Virus record (IMG/VR): IMGVR_UViG_3300044591_000894 | Coordinates: 1 to 22,897 of that record | Reading direction: 5' to 3' (one strand) | DNA length: 22,897 bases | From: a virus | Shown: piece after piece, positions 1 through 4,949 of the stretch | Numbering within the stretch: the first letter of the stretch is position 1 | How the letters are laid out: each line of letters opens with the position of its first letter | Program-made: the position numbers and the translations under genes | The notes under the pieces: generated by a model | Told to the model about the DNA's origin: nothing | Databases searched by the model: none | The model's input: only the letters and a program-made list of their open reading frames with translations

Positions 1-376
1 ATGTAGATGCTTGATAGATGCGAACTTTGGTTTCCATTCCAAGCAAACGAACTGCTTCAAGAATACGAAGAGTTCCAAGAGCATCTGTTTGTCCTGTATA
101 CTCAGGCATCTCAAAAGAAACCTTTACATGACTTTGAGCACCAAGATTATAAATTTCATCTGGTTGAACTAACTGAATAACTCTAACAAGATTGGTAGAA
201 TCAGTCAAATCTCCATAATGTAAATTTAATTTATTGTAAATATGATCGATACGATGAGTATTGATTAAAGAACTGCGTCGAATAATACCATGGATTTCAT
301 ATCCTTTTTCTAATAATAATTCGGCAAGATATGATCCATCTTGACCTGTAATACCAGTAATTAATGCTGTCTTCAT
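1..376 (-). CDS. gmd: GDP-mannose 4,6-dehydratase, N-terminal part (cut by window edge)
   Basis: This is the first 125 codons of a short-chain dehydrogenase/reductase; the rest lies beyond base 1. Translation from the ATG at 376 begins [20 protein letters not shown], the Rossmann nucleotide-binding motif GxxGxxG of GDP-mannose 4,6-dehydratase. It continues with IIRRSS (NADP-contacting arginines) and later YNLGAQSHV and the start of the active-site strand (YQAST). The enzyme converts GDP-mannose to GDP-4-keto-6-deoxymannose, the precursor of GDP-fucose and related sugars used in surface polysaccharide. It lies downstream of a terminator, so it probably has its own promoter. Family recognition is strong; the role in the phage (modifying host LPS or decorating virions) is inference. 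Whether the full gene is intact cannot be seen. Confidence 0.93.
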   Translation of the reverse strand, partial: MKTALITGITGQDGSYLAELLLEKGYEIHGIIRRSSLINTHRIDHIYNKLNLHYGDLTDSTNLVRVIQLVQPDEIYNLGAQSHVKVSFEMPEYTGQTDALGTLRILEAVRLLGMETKVRIYQAST

Positions 377-396
377 ATTAAAAATAATTTTATTTT

Positions 397-425
397 ATTA
401 TAGCAAAAAAGGAGAGTCTATACAA
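397..425 (-). promoter_or_regulatory. Possible sigma70-type promoter for gmd
   Basis: On the minus strand TATAAT (402-397) sits 17 bases after TTGTAT (425-420), about 20 bases before the gmd start. The -10 is perfect but the -35 matches only three of six positions and lies in the loop and arm of the preceding terminator, so this is tentative. Confidence 0.3.
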
Positions 426-434
426 CTCTCCTTT
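405..434 (-). terminator. Rho-independent terminator after tRNA-Ile
   Basis: A 10-bp stem (arms 408-417 and 425-434, AAAGGAGAGT against ACTCTCCTTT) with a 7-base loop runs into six T on the minus strand. It closes the transcript carrying the Phd-like gene and the tRNA, and separates it from gmd. Confidence 0.85.
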
Positions 435-511
435 AAGTATTTTACACATTACTTATTTTCTATAGGGTCAGATTTGACTCCACCAGTTCTGTTATAGTCC
501 ATCCGTGACTA

Positions 512-583
512 TGGGAATACTGGGAGTTGAACCCAGACTAACCCGTTATAAGCAGGCCGCTCTAACCATTAAGCTATACTCCC
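512..583 (-). tRNA. tRNA-Ile (anticodon UAU)
   Basis: The 72-nt minus-strand sequence folds into a full cloverleaf. It has a 7-bp acceptor stem (GGGAGTA with TATTCCC, one G-U), a D arm with TGG in the loop, and a 5-bp anticodon stem with two G-T pairs and loop CTTATAA. A 4-nt variable region and a perfect T stem CTGGG/CCCAG with loop TTCAACT follow. Anticodon TAT reads AUA. The discriminator is A and CCA is not encoded. It lies 7 bases after the stop of the Phd-like gene, so both are probably on one transcript. Confidence 0.9.
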
Positions 584-590
584 AAAAATT

Positions 591-794
591 TTAACAACCT
601 TCTTCGTGATCTGTATGTATTCGAATCAGATCGTCGTTATCTTCTAAACCATCTACTGTATAATTATAATTATTTGCTCGCATCATTACTACTTCTTTTC
701 CTTCACTAGTAATAATGAAAGACTCTCCATTTTCAACTCTTTCAATGAGTTCATCAAATTTTTCTTGGAATTGTTTTACTGTAAATTCTTTCAT
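591..794 (-). CDS. Phd/YefM-like antitoxin-family protein, no toxin partner seen
   Basis: A 67-residue protein. The N-terminal half (MKEFTVKQFQEKFDELIERV, then ENGESFIITSEGKEVVMM) has the typical Phd/YefM layout: a short strand, a helix with conserved F and E, a turn ENGE, then a strand resembling xxITxxGKxVVxL. In Phd/YefM antitoxins this N-terminal domain dimerises and binds operator DNA, and the C-terminal tail binds the toxin. Here the tail is short and acidic (EDNDD, HTDHEEGC). No Doc, YoeB or other toxin gene is adjacent: downstream is tRNA-Ile, upstream a small membrane protein. A good sigma70-type promoter lies 22 bases before the ATG, suggesting early expression. The family call is by eye and fairly good; the role, such as neutralising a host toxin or autoregulation, is inference. 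Confidence 0.75.
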   Translation of the reverse strand: MKEFTVKQFQEKFDELIERVENGESFIITSEGKEVVMMRANNYNYTVDGLEDNDDLIRIHTDHEEGC

Positions 795-815
795 TTTTTA
801 TTTGAATGTAAGATT

Positions 816-844
816 AGTTTATCGTGTATTGAATGATGTGTCAA
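816..844 (-). promoter_or_regulatory. Sigma70-type promoter for the Phd-like gene and tRNA
   Basis: Minus strand: TTGACA at 844-839, a 17-base spacer, then TAAACT at 821-816. The -35 is perfect and four of six -10 bases match. It lies just before the start at 794 and just after the stop of the preceding small gene. Confidence 0.7.
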
Positions 845-849
845 GACTT

Positions 850-999
850 TTACTTAGAAATATGATTTACAATTGTTATAACACCATGAGTATAAAATCC
901 CAACAAAAAAGTTCCAATGCAAGCACTAATAATAGATGCTGTCTTATTGTGTTTATCGATAGCATCATTTATCATATTTTGAACTTCTTCTTTATTCAT
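850..999 (-). CDS. Small single-pass membrane protein, 49 aa, unknown
   Basis: Begins MNKEEVQNMINDAIDKHNKT, a short amphipathic helical segment, followed by a hydrophobic stretch at residues 21-37 (ASIISACIGTFLLGFYT) and on to VITIVNHISK. That is one probable transmembrane helix near the C-terminus. Its ATG overlaps the stop of the upstream 49-aa gene (ATGA), which supports both as real, translationally coupled genes. I do not recognise a family. Confidence 0.6.
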   Translation of the reverse strand: MNKEEVQNMINDAIDKHNKTASIISACIGTFLLGFYTHGVITIVNHISK

Positions 1000-1145
1000 T
1001 TATCGTCACCAAGAAATTTAGCAAAAGGATCTTTTTTAGTTTTTACAATTTCACATGCTCTAGTATAAAACATATTTTTTGTATTTCCTGACTTCTCAAA
1101 TGTTTCTTTGATTTTCACCCAATTATCATAAGTGTGTTGATCCAT
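996..1145 (-). CDS. Small basic protein, 49 aa, unknown
   Basis: Starts MDQHTYDNWVKIKETFEKSG, continues with NTKNMFYTRACEIVKTKKDP and ends FAKFLGDDK. It is predicted to be mostly helical and is lysine-rich. There is no strong Shine-Dalgarno at the ATG, but the ATGA overlap with the next gene and the lack of any competing reading frame support it. No family recognised; two such coupled tiny genes are typical of the accessory small-gene clusters of T4-like phages. Confidence 0.55.
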   Translation of the reverse strand: MDQHTYDNWVKIKETFEKSGNTKNMFYTRACEIVKTKKDPFAKFLGDDK

Positions 1146-1206
1146 TTGTTTTGTATCAATAGGATACTAATACTTATAAATTTTAGTATTTTTAATTGTG
1201 TGAAAA

Positions 1207-1362
1207 TCAAAACTTATTCAAATAATCTTCCAATCGATGTAATAGTTTTTCCATTTTTGGCATATCTGGAATTTCTATATTAGATGCATAAAGATATTCA
1301 TCCAATGCAACTGTAAGCAATTCAATATCACCTTTAGACAGGTTTGGGGATTCCCAACTCAT
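1207..1362 (-). CDS. Small acidic protein, 51 aa, unknown
   Basis: Starts MSWESPNLSKGDIELLTVAL, continues with DEYLYASNIEIPDMPKMEKL and ends LHRLEDYLNKF. Two helices are likely and there is no membrane segment. The start overlaps the stop of the zinc-ribbon gene (ATGA at 1362-1359), indicating coupling. No family recognised. Confidence 0.6.
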   Translation of the reverse strand: MSWESPNLSKGDIELLTVALDEYLYASNIEIPDMPKMEKLLHRLEDYLNKF

Positions 1363-1613
1363 TTAATTTCAAACTCCATTTTTCTAACTTTGCGGTTTCT
1401 TCTTGCTTCTTGATATGCAAGATCTTCTCTGGAAAAAAGAGAAGATGAATTGTTTTTTTGATTTGAGTTTGATATCAATTCAACCAAACTTAAATCCAAT
1501 GCAGTAATCTTATCATCTTTTACTGTTGTTAGATTATCACATCCACAACATTTAATTTGTATTGGATGTGAGTGCAATTCTTTGTTGCACATTTTGCATC
1601 TGACCTTTAACAT
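1359..1613 (-). CDS. Zinc-ribbon-like small protein, 84 aa
   Basis: Two cysteine pairs, C6-K-M-C9 and C22-C-G-C25, form a probable zinc knuckle in the first 30 residues. A helical, basic C-terminal half (EARRNRKVRKMEFEIK) follows. The start at 1613 has AAGGA about 9 bases upstream and keeps the first CxxC; starting at Met8 would destroy it. Small zinc-ribbon proteins in T4-like phages are often nucleic-acid or RNA-polymerase binders, but no specific function can be claimed. It sits between the Dps-like gene and the 51-aa gene, to which it is coupled by a 4-base overlap. Confidence 0.7.
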   Translation of the reverse strand: MLKVRCKMCNKELHSHPIQIKCCGCDNLTTVKDDKITALDLSLVELISNSNQKNNSSSLFSREDLAYQEARRNRKVRKMEFEIK

Positions 1614-1654
1614 TTTGATTCATCCTTCTTAGTTTGTCAAGTTTTTACATTATA
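1612..1654 (-). promoter_or_regulatory. Ambiguous promoter elements before the zinc-ribbon gene
   Basis: Two partial sigma70 elements lie here on the minus strand. A perfect TATAAT at 1654-1649 lacks a good -35. A perfect TTGACA at 1640-1635 has a weak 17-spaced -10 (CAAAAT, 1617-1612) that overlaps the start codon of the 84-aa gene. At most one is likely to be used. Confidence 0.3.
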
Positions 1655-1665
1655 ACATTAATTTT

Positions 1666-2109
1666 TTATTCTAGAAAAGATCTTAACATCCAGTGGAATT
1701 TTCCGTGCGATTCCATTAAACTCTGGACTAAATTAGAAGTTGCATATTGCTTTTGTCTATCTGCTTCCTCTGAAATTTCTGCAAATACTTCTATAATTTT
1801 CTTATTGTCATCACGCAACTGTCTTACCATTTCATTTGCGTCAATTGATTGAGCACTATTTGATGCCTGTTCAATGGATGAAACTTCTACAACTCTTGAA
1901 AGAGTACTAACTGGTTTCATACCTAAGTATCTCATATGTTCGGTAAGAGTATCAATTTCTTCAAACATTGCTTCATATTGCTCACCAAAGAGTATATGAA
2001 GTTGTTGAAAATCAGGACCTACCACATCCCAATGGTAGATCCAAGTTTTTTGAAATAGAACAAAAAGTGATGCTTGAGCATCACTTAACTGTTTAAACAA
2101 CTTTTCCAT
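1666..2109 (-). CDS. Dps-like ferritin-family protein
   Basis: 147 residues, close to the usual Dps length of 150-170. The Dps signature is present: H26-W-D-V-V-G-P-D-F-Q-Q-L-H38, followed by F/Y residues and D53-xxx-E57 in EEIDTLTEHMRYLG. H26, H38, D53 and E57 match the four inter-subunit ferroxidase ligands of the family. Dps assembles into 12-subunit shells that oxidise and store iron, detoxify peroxide and in some cases coat DNA. The N-terminus is short and not lysine-rich, so DNA coating is not obvious. The gene has its own TATAAATA late promoter 20 bases upstream, just after the porin terminator, so it is probably made late. Family assignment is strong; whether the protein protects host, phage DNA or virion is inference. 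Confidence 0.88.
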   Translation of the reverse strand: MEKLFKQLSDAQASLFVLFQKTWIYHWDVVGPDFQQLHILFGEQYEAMFEEIDTLTEHMRYLGMKPVSTLSRVVEVSSIEQASNSAQSIDANEMVRQLRDDNKKIIEVFAEISEEADRQKQYATSNLVQSLMESHGKFHWMLRSFLE

Positions 2110-2128
2110 TAAACTAATACTTTTTAGG

Positions 2129-2136
2129 TATTTATA
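2129..2136 (-). promoter_or_regulatory. T4-type late promoter (TATAAATA) for the Dps-like gene
   Basis: A perfect TATAAATA octamer on the minus strand, 20 bases before the ATG at 2109 and directly after the hairpin that ends the porin transcript. Confidence 0.75.
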
Positions 2137-2138
2137 AT

Positions 2139-2160
2139 AAGGGTCGGAAACCGACCCTTT
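2139..2160 (-). terminator. Terminator after the porin gene
   Basis: A 9-bp stem (AAGGGTCGG/CCGACCCTT, arms 2139-2147 and 2151-2159) with a 3-base loop lies just past the porin stop. The following minus-strand bases are TT then ATTATAAATA, so the T tract is short and merges with a late promoter. Confidence 0.75.
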
Positions 2161-2165
2161 AGTTA

Positions 2166-3650
2166 TCAGAACCTAAACTGGGTCTGAATTACACCACCAT
2201 AGTTAGAGGATGCATTCTTGAATCCCTGATTATTGGAAACATAGAAGATTGCAGGAGTGATGCTGATATTATCACTCACGCGGTAACGATAGAAGGTTTC
2301 CCACATCAGAGCATCCTTAGTGAGGGAAGCAGCATTACCAGGGGCACCGATAGCAAAACCAGCGGCATTACCCTTAGCAAATACATCTGCCCACTGGACA
2401 CCAGCAAACCAAGTCTCAGACTTAGTAGCAGCACGGGGAGTAGCAGGACCCTCTACAGTGTTCCAACCATACGCACCACTCAGAGAAGGAATAATACCAG
2501 ACTTCTTAGGTTGCCAATAAGCATTCACTGCGTAACCGTTAGAGGTTTGATTGGCAGCAAGAGTACCACCATTACCAGCAACACCGTTGAAGGTACGAAC
2601 ACGAGTGCCTTCAGTACCATAACGATAACCGAATGCAATACCATACTGAGGAGCACGATAACCGATCTGTGCCAGAGTGTTCAGAGCACCAGATTCATCA
2701 AATTCACCTTTGCTAGAATCAGAACCGTTTTGGGCAACATAGTTGATACCAGCAACGAAACCACCCTTACCTTTCTTGGTAGGTTGTGCCCACTGGGCAC
2801 CGAAACCAGAACCAGTTGCTTTGTTGTAGACACCAGGGGCACCAGCAACAGAGAAGAAGTCAAGAATGTCTGATTTATAAGCAGTAGGAACCCACGACAT
2901 CTCAGTGTTACGAACAAGAGCACCAGCAGTCAAAGTCAGACCTTTGGTAAGAGCAGGGAACTGATAGTACAGACGGTCAAGTTGCACTTGGTTTGCATAA
3001 GATTCTGCCTTATCCAGTTTGAACAGAGAAGAGGAAGAACCAAAGGGTTGACTGGAGAAATTACCAGAACGCAGACGAGTCTTCAGCAAATCCTTACCAG
3101 TAAAGGAAGTATCAAAGTTCAGACGAACATCATAGTTGAAAGCAGTGTTGCCAACATTGGTTCCATTAGCAAGACGAGCACCTTCTACACCACCGAGAAC
3201 GAAGGTTGCTTCACCACGCAGTTTAGATGTAGTGGAGAACTGAGTTGCTTGAAGTTGACCAACTTGTGCTTCCAGTTTATCGACACGACCACGAATAACT
3301 AGAAGTTCTTCGGAAAACTCTTTCGAAAGACGTTGGAGTTCATCAGTTACTTCGGTTACACGATCAAGGCAAGCATTCAGAAGTGCTGCTGCCTCATAAC
3401 GGGTCATTGCCTTACCACCACCATAAGTGCCGTTAGGATAACCAGCAACGCAACCATAACGCTCTACTAGGTTGCTGAGTGCCTGATATGCCCAATCAGA
3501 AGGTTGGACATCAGAAAATTGAGTGACGCTTGTTGCCTGCTCAGAGGAGTATTGATTGACTGCTGCAATATTAAGATCTGCGGCATTCGCAACAGCAGGA
3601 GCAATCATACCAAGGGCAACGGGTGCAAGCATCAGTTGTTTGATTTTCAT
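2166..3650 (-). CDS. Cyanobacterial-type SLH-domain outer-membrane porin (SomA/SomB, iron-uptake-porin-like)
   Basis: 494 residues. A Sec signal peptide with a cleavage motif AVANA|A lies near residue 23. An SLH domain follows (about 43-95: FSDVQPSDWAYQAL, then GCVAGYPNGTY and MTRYEAAALLN), then a coiled coil (about 97-137, VTDELQRLSKEFSEEL onward). The OprB-like beta-barrel runs from about 140 to the end and finishes in aromatic F494, the outer-membrane insertion signal. This is the full architecture of cyanobacterial major porins, where SLH binds peptidoglycan and the barrel conducts small solutes. The gene is clearly richer in G+C than its neighbours (32 of 60 bases at 2341-2400), which points to recent capture from a host. 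It has its own terminator and a host-like sigma70 promoter. Roles could be nutrient or iron entry, or altering the surface against competing phages; these are inference. Confidence 0.92.
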   Translation of the reverse strand: MKIKQLMLAPVALGMIAPAVANAADLNIAAVNQYSSEQATSVTQFSDVQPSDWAYQALSNLVERYGCVAGYPNGTYGGGKAMTRYEAAALLNACLDRVTEVTDELQRLSKEFSEELLVIRGRVDKLEAQVGQLQATQFSTTSKLRGEATFVLGGVEGARLANGTNVGNTAFNYDVRLNFDTSFTGKDLLKTRLRSGNFSSQPFGSSSSLFKLDKAESYANQVQLDRLYYQFPALTKGLTLTAGALVRNTEMSWVPTAYKSDILDFFSVAGAPGVYNKATGSGFGAQWAQPTKKGKGGFVAGINYVAQNGSDSSKGEFDESGALNTLAQIGYRAPQYGIAFGYRYGTEGTRVRTFNGVAGNGGTLAANQTSNGYAVNAYWQPKKSGIIPSLSGAYGWNTVEGPATPRAATKSETWFAGVQWADVFAKGNAAGFAIGAPGNAASLTKDALMWETFYRYRVSDNISITPAIFYVSNNQGFKNASSNYGGVIQTQFRF

Positions 3651-3710
3651 AAAAATGTTTTTTGTGTACTAAACGACAATGTAAAGATTTACAACAAAGT
3701 AAATCTTCGT

Positions 3711-3718
3711 TATTTATG
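3711..3718 (-). promoter_or_regulatory. Late-promoter-like octamer (CATAAATA) upstream of the porin
   Basis: CATAAATA differs from the T4 late consensus at one base. It lies 61 bases before the porin start and downstream of the sigma70-like promoter, so the porin might be transcribed both early and late. An AAGATTT/AAATCTT hairpin (3684-3707) lies in the leader between here and the ATG. Confidence 0.4.
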
Positions 3719-3721
3719 CGT

Positions 3722-3762
3722 CTTAAGCAAATCTTAAGATGAGAGTATCTTAATCCACTCTC
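3722..3762 (-). promoter_or_regulatory. Dyad and repeat cluster around the porin promoter
   Basis: Three structures are visible: CTTAAG at 3722-3727 and again at 3733-3738 (11-base period), a perfect 10-bp palindrome ATCTTAAGAT at 3731-3740, and a 6-bp inverted repeat GAGAGT/ACTCTC (3741-3746, 3757-3762) that brackets the -10 at 3747-3752. They look like operator sites, but the protein is unknown. Confidence 0.4.
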
Positions 3763-3775
3763 GTTCTTATGTCAA
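3747..3775 (-). promoter_or_regulatory. Sigma70-type promoter for the porin
   Basis: Minus strand TTGACA (3775-3770), a 17-base spacer, then TAAGAT (3752-3747). The -35 is perfect and the -10 matches four of six. Transcription would start about 90 bases before the porin ATG. Confidence 0.6.
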
Positions 3776-3793
3776 TTAAAATTTGTTTAAGAA

Positions 3794-3815
3794 GGGAAGA
3801 TTTGCGAATCTTCCC
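3794..3815 (-). terminator. Terminator after the lysozyme-like gene
   Basis: A 9-bp perfect stem GGGAAGATT/AATCTTCCC with a 4-base loop begins 19 bases after the stop at 3835. The minus strand continues TTCTTAAAC, so the T tract is poor; the hairpin itself is strong. Confidence 0.65.
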
Positions 3816-3834
3816 CCTATATTATTCTATTTTA

Positions 3835-4476
3835 TTAAACTTCTACCGTAATCAGACGAGAAGCATAATCATGAGCATATGAAGTGCGAGCACCATGATG
3901 CCCCCAACCAATCCAACTATACGCATAGTCCATGTAACGATTGATAGACTTACCAGGAGTTTTCATCCTATCTTCAATTCGTTTCCATTGAACCTCAGTT
4001 GTTAGATAACCAAGTTGCGTTTGAAGAGATGATGGAGAACCACCAAACTTCTTGGCAAAATCACCCAATCCATAATAACGATCGGCAGATGTCCATTGAA
4101 TCAGTCCGTAACCACGTCCACAGTTACTCCAACTGGTTCTGCTACCACCTTCACAAATATTAGGAATAAAAGTTGATTCCTGACGAATATTACCCATGAT
4201 GGTAGCAAGGGCGTTTCTGTCTTTAATACCACGATCCTGGAAGTATGCCAGGGTAACATTCTCATATTCATTACACCCTTTACAAATAAGCCTTTTCTCT
4301 TTTGGCTTTTCTGGTGCAACCTCTCGGATTGCTGTCTTTAATGTAGGCTCCTCTTGAATAATAGAGAATGGTGGAGGACCACCCACAGGAGGAGGAGGAA
4401 ACACTTGAGGCAGTGATGCCGTATTGGTTGTAACCATTGCTACTAGAGGAACGGCTACTGTAAAGAAATTTTGCAT
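3835..4476 (-). CDS. Exported phage-tail-lysozyme-like peptidoglycan hydrolase
   Basis: 213 residues. Residues 1-21 form a hydrophobic N-terminal signal or anchor (FFTVAVPLVAMVTTNTA). A proline-rich linker follows (about 26-60, with PPPPVGGPPP), then a catalytic domain from about 68 to the end. Motifs NALATIMGNIRQESTF and GYGLIQWTSADRYYGL match the lysozyme-like fold of phage tail lysozymes, with E100 the expected catalytic acid. Four cysteines (65, 68, 108, 119) suggest disulphide bonds in an extracytoplasmic protein. It would cleave cell-wall glycan during lysis or entry. The gene stands between its own terminator and a 150-base intergenic region. No holin is adjacent, and the signal-like N-terminus suggests Sec export. 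Fold recognition is good; lysis versus virion role is open. Confidence 0.8.
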   Translation of the reverse strand: MQNFFTVAVPLVAMVTTNTASLPQVFPPPPVGGPPPFSIIQEEPTLKTAIREVAPEKPKEKRLICKGCNEYENVTLAYFQDRGIKDRNALATIMGNIRQESTFIPNICEGGSRTSWSNCGRGYGLIQWTSADRYYGLGDFAKKFGGSPSSLQTQLGYLTTEVQWKRIEDRMKTPGKSINRYMDYAYSWIGWGHHGARTSYAHDYASRLITVEV

Positions 4477-4579
4477 TTAAATTAATTGAACTCTACATCC
4501 GTATAGAAAGGGGGTACACCCTTTTTTCAAAGGGCACTTTCCACGGCTCTAAATCAAAGTCAAAGACTCATAATAATTA

Positions 4580-4596
4580 CCCTACTCATAATAGGG
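4580..4596 (-). terminator. Weak hairpin after the 64-aa early gene
   Basis: A 5-bp stem CCCTA/TAGGG with a 7-base loop lies 33 bases past the stop at 4629. The flanking minus-strand sequence is AT-rich (AATTATTATG) rather than a true T run. It may be a weak terminator. The remaining intergenic sequence (4477-4579, 4597-4628) contains a second G/C-run hairpin near 4507-4527 whose six T are on the plus strand, and no ORF I can support. Confidence 0.3.
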
Positions 4597-4628
4597 ATTT
4601 ATCATAATAAGTTATTATTTAGAATTTG

Positions 4629-4823
4629 TCAAAAATCTATAAAATAACCATTAATATAATCAAGAGATAATACTTCAAGATTTTCTTTTTGAATTACCCA
4701 ATCACGGATTTCACTATAAACAGACTCTGCATCTTTTGTTCTTCCTTCTTCACACAAAAGATGCATACGATCAATATGACCGTCAATTGTATCATTGCAT
4801 ATTTTCTTGATGTGAAGTCCCAT
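4629..4823 (-). CDS. Small early-type protein, 64 aa, unknown
   Basis: Begins MGLHIKKICNDTIDGHIDRM, continues with a helical acidic middle (LCEEGRTKDAESVYSEIRDW) and ends LSLDYINGYFIDF. There is no membrane segment and I recognise no family. Expression signals are strong: a consensus sigma70 promoter at 4892-4864 and an AGGAAGGA ribosome site about 12 bases before the ATG. It is an isolated early-looking gene in a late region, facing a plus-strand homing nuclease. Small early genes of this type in T4-like phages often act on host targets, but that is only context. Confidence 0.65.
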   Translation of the reverse strand: MGLHIKKICNDTIDGHIDRMHLLCEEGRTKDAESVYSEIRDWVIQKENLEVLSLDYINGYFIDF

Positions 4824-4863
4824 TGAAATAATCCTTCCTGAAATATCGATTCATGACATTGCT

Positions 4864-4892
4864 ATTATAATACGCAGGAATACCATTGTCAA
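4864..4892 (-). promoter_or_regulatory. Perfect consensus sigma70 promoter
   Basis: Minus strand TTGACA (4892-4887), exactly 17 bases, then TATAAT (4869-4864). Both hexamers are perfect. It drives the 64-aa gene; the predicted start is near 4857. Confidence 0.9.
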
Positions 4893-4893
4893 G

Positions 4894-4909
4894 ATATTTT
4901 TAAAAATAT
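4894..4909. repeat. 16-bp perfect AT palindrome between divergent promoters
   Basis: ATATTTTTAAAAATAT reads the same on both strands. It lies immediately upstream of the -35 of the minus-strand promoter and upstream of the late-type octamer of the plus-strand nuclease gene. It could be a protein-binding site or simply an AT-rich junction. Confidence 0.5.
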
Positions 4910-4916
4910 TTTCAAG

Positions 4917-4924
4917 CATAAATA
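4917..4924 (+). promoter_or_regulatory. Late-promoter-like octamer for the plus-strand nuclease
   Basis: CATAAATA on the plus strand, 26 bases before the ATG at 4950. One mismatch to the T4 late consensus. Confidence 0.45.
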
Positions 4925-4949
4925 ATATTAAAAGAAAGAAAATATTTTT

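Noticed and set aside
715-1068. Plus-strand 117-codon frame
   Set aside because: It is antisense to the Phd-like gene and two small coupled minus-strand genes, and lacks a ribosome site or family resemblance.
3722-3738. Pho box upstream of the porin
   Set aside because: The two CTTAAG units have the right 11-base period, but bases after CTTAA do not fit the cyanobacterial consensus and the spacing to any -10 is wrong; kept only as an unexplained repeat.
4507-4527. Terminator on the plus strand (GGG/CCC hairpin then six T)
   Set aside because: No plus-strand gene lies upstream of it, and on the minus strand the T run is poor.
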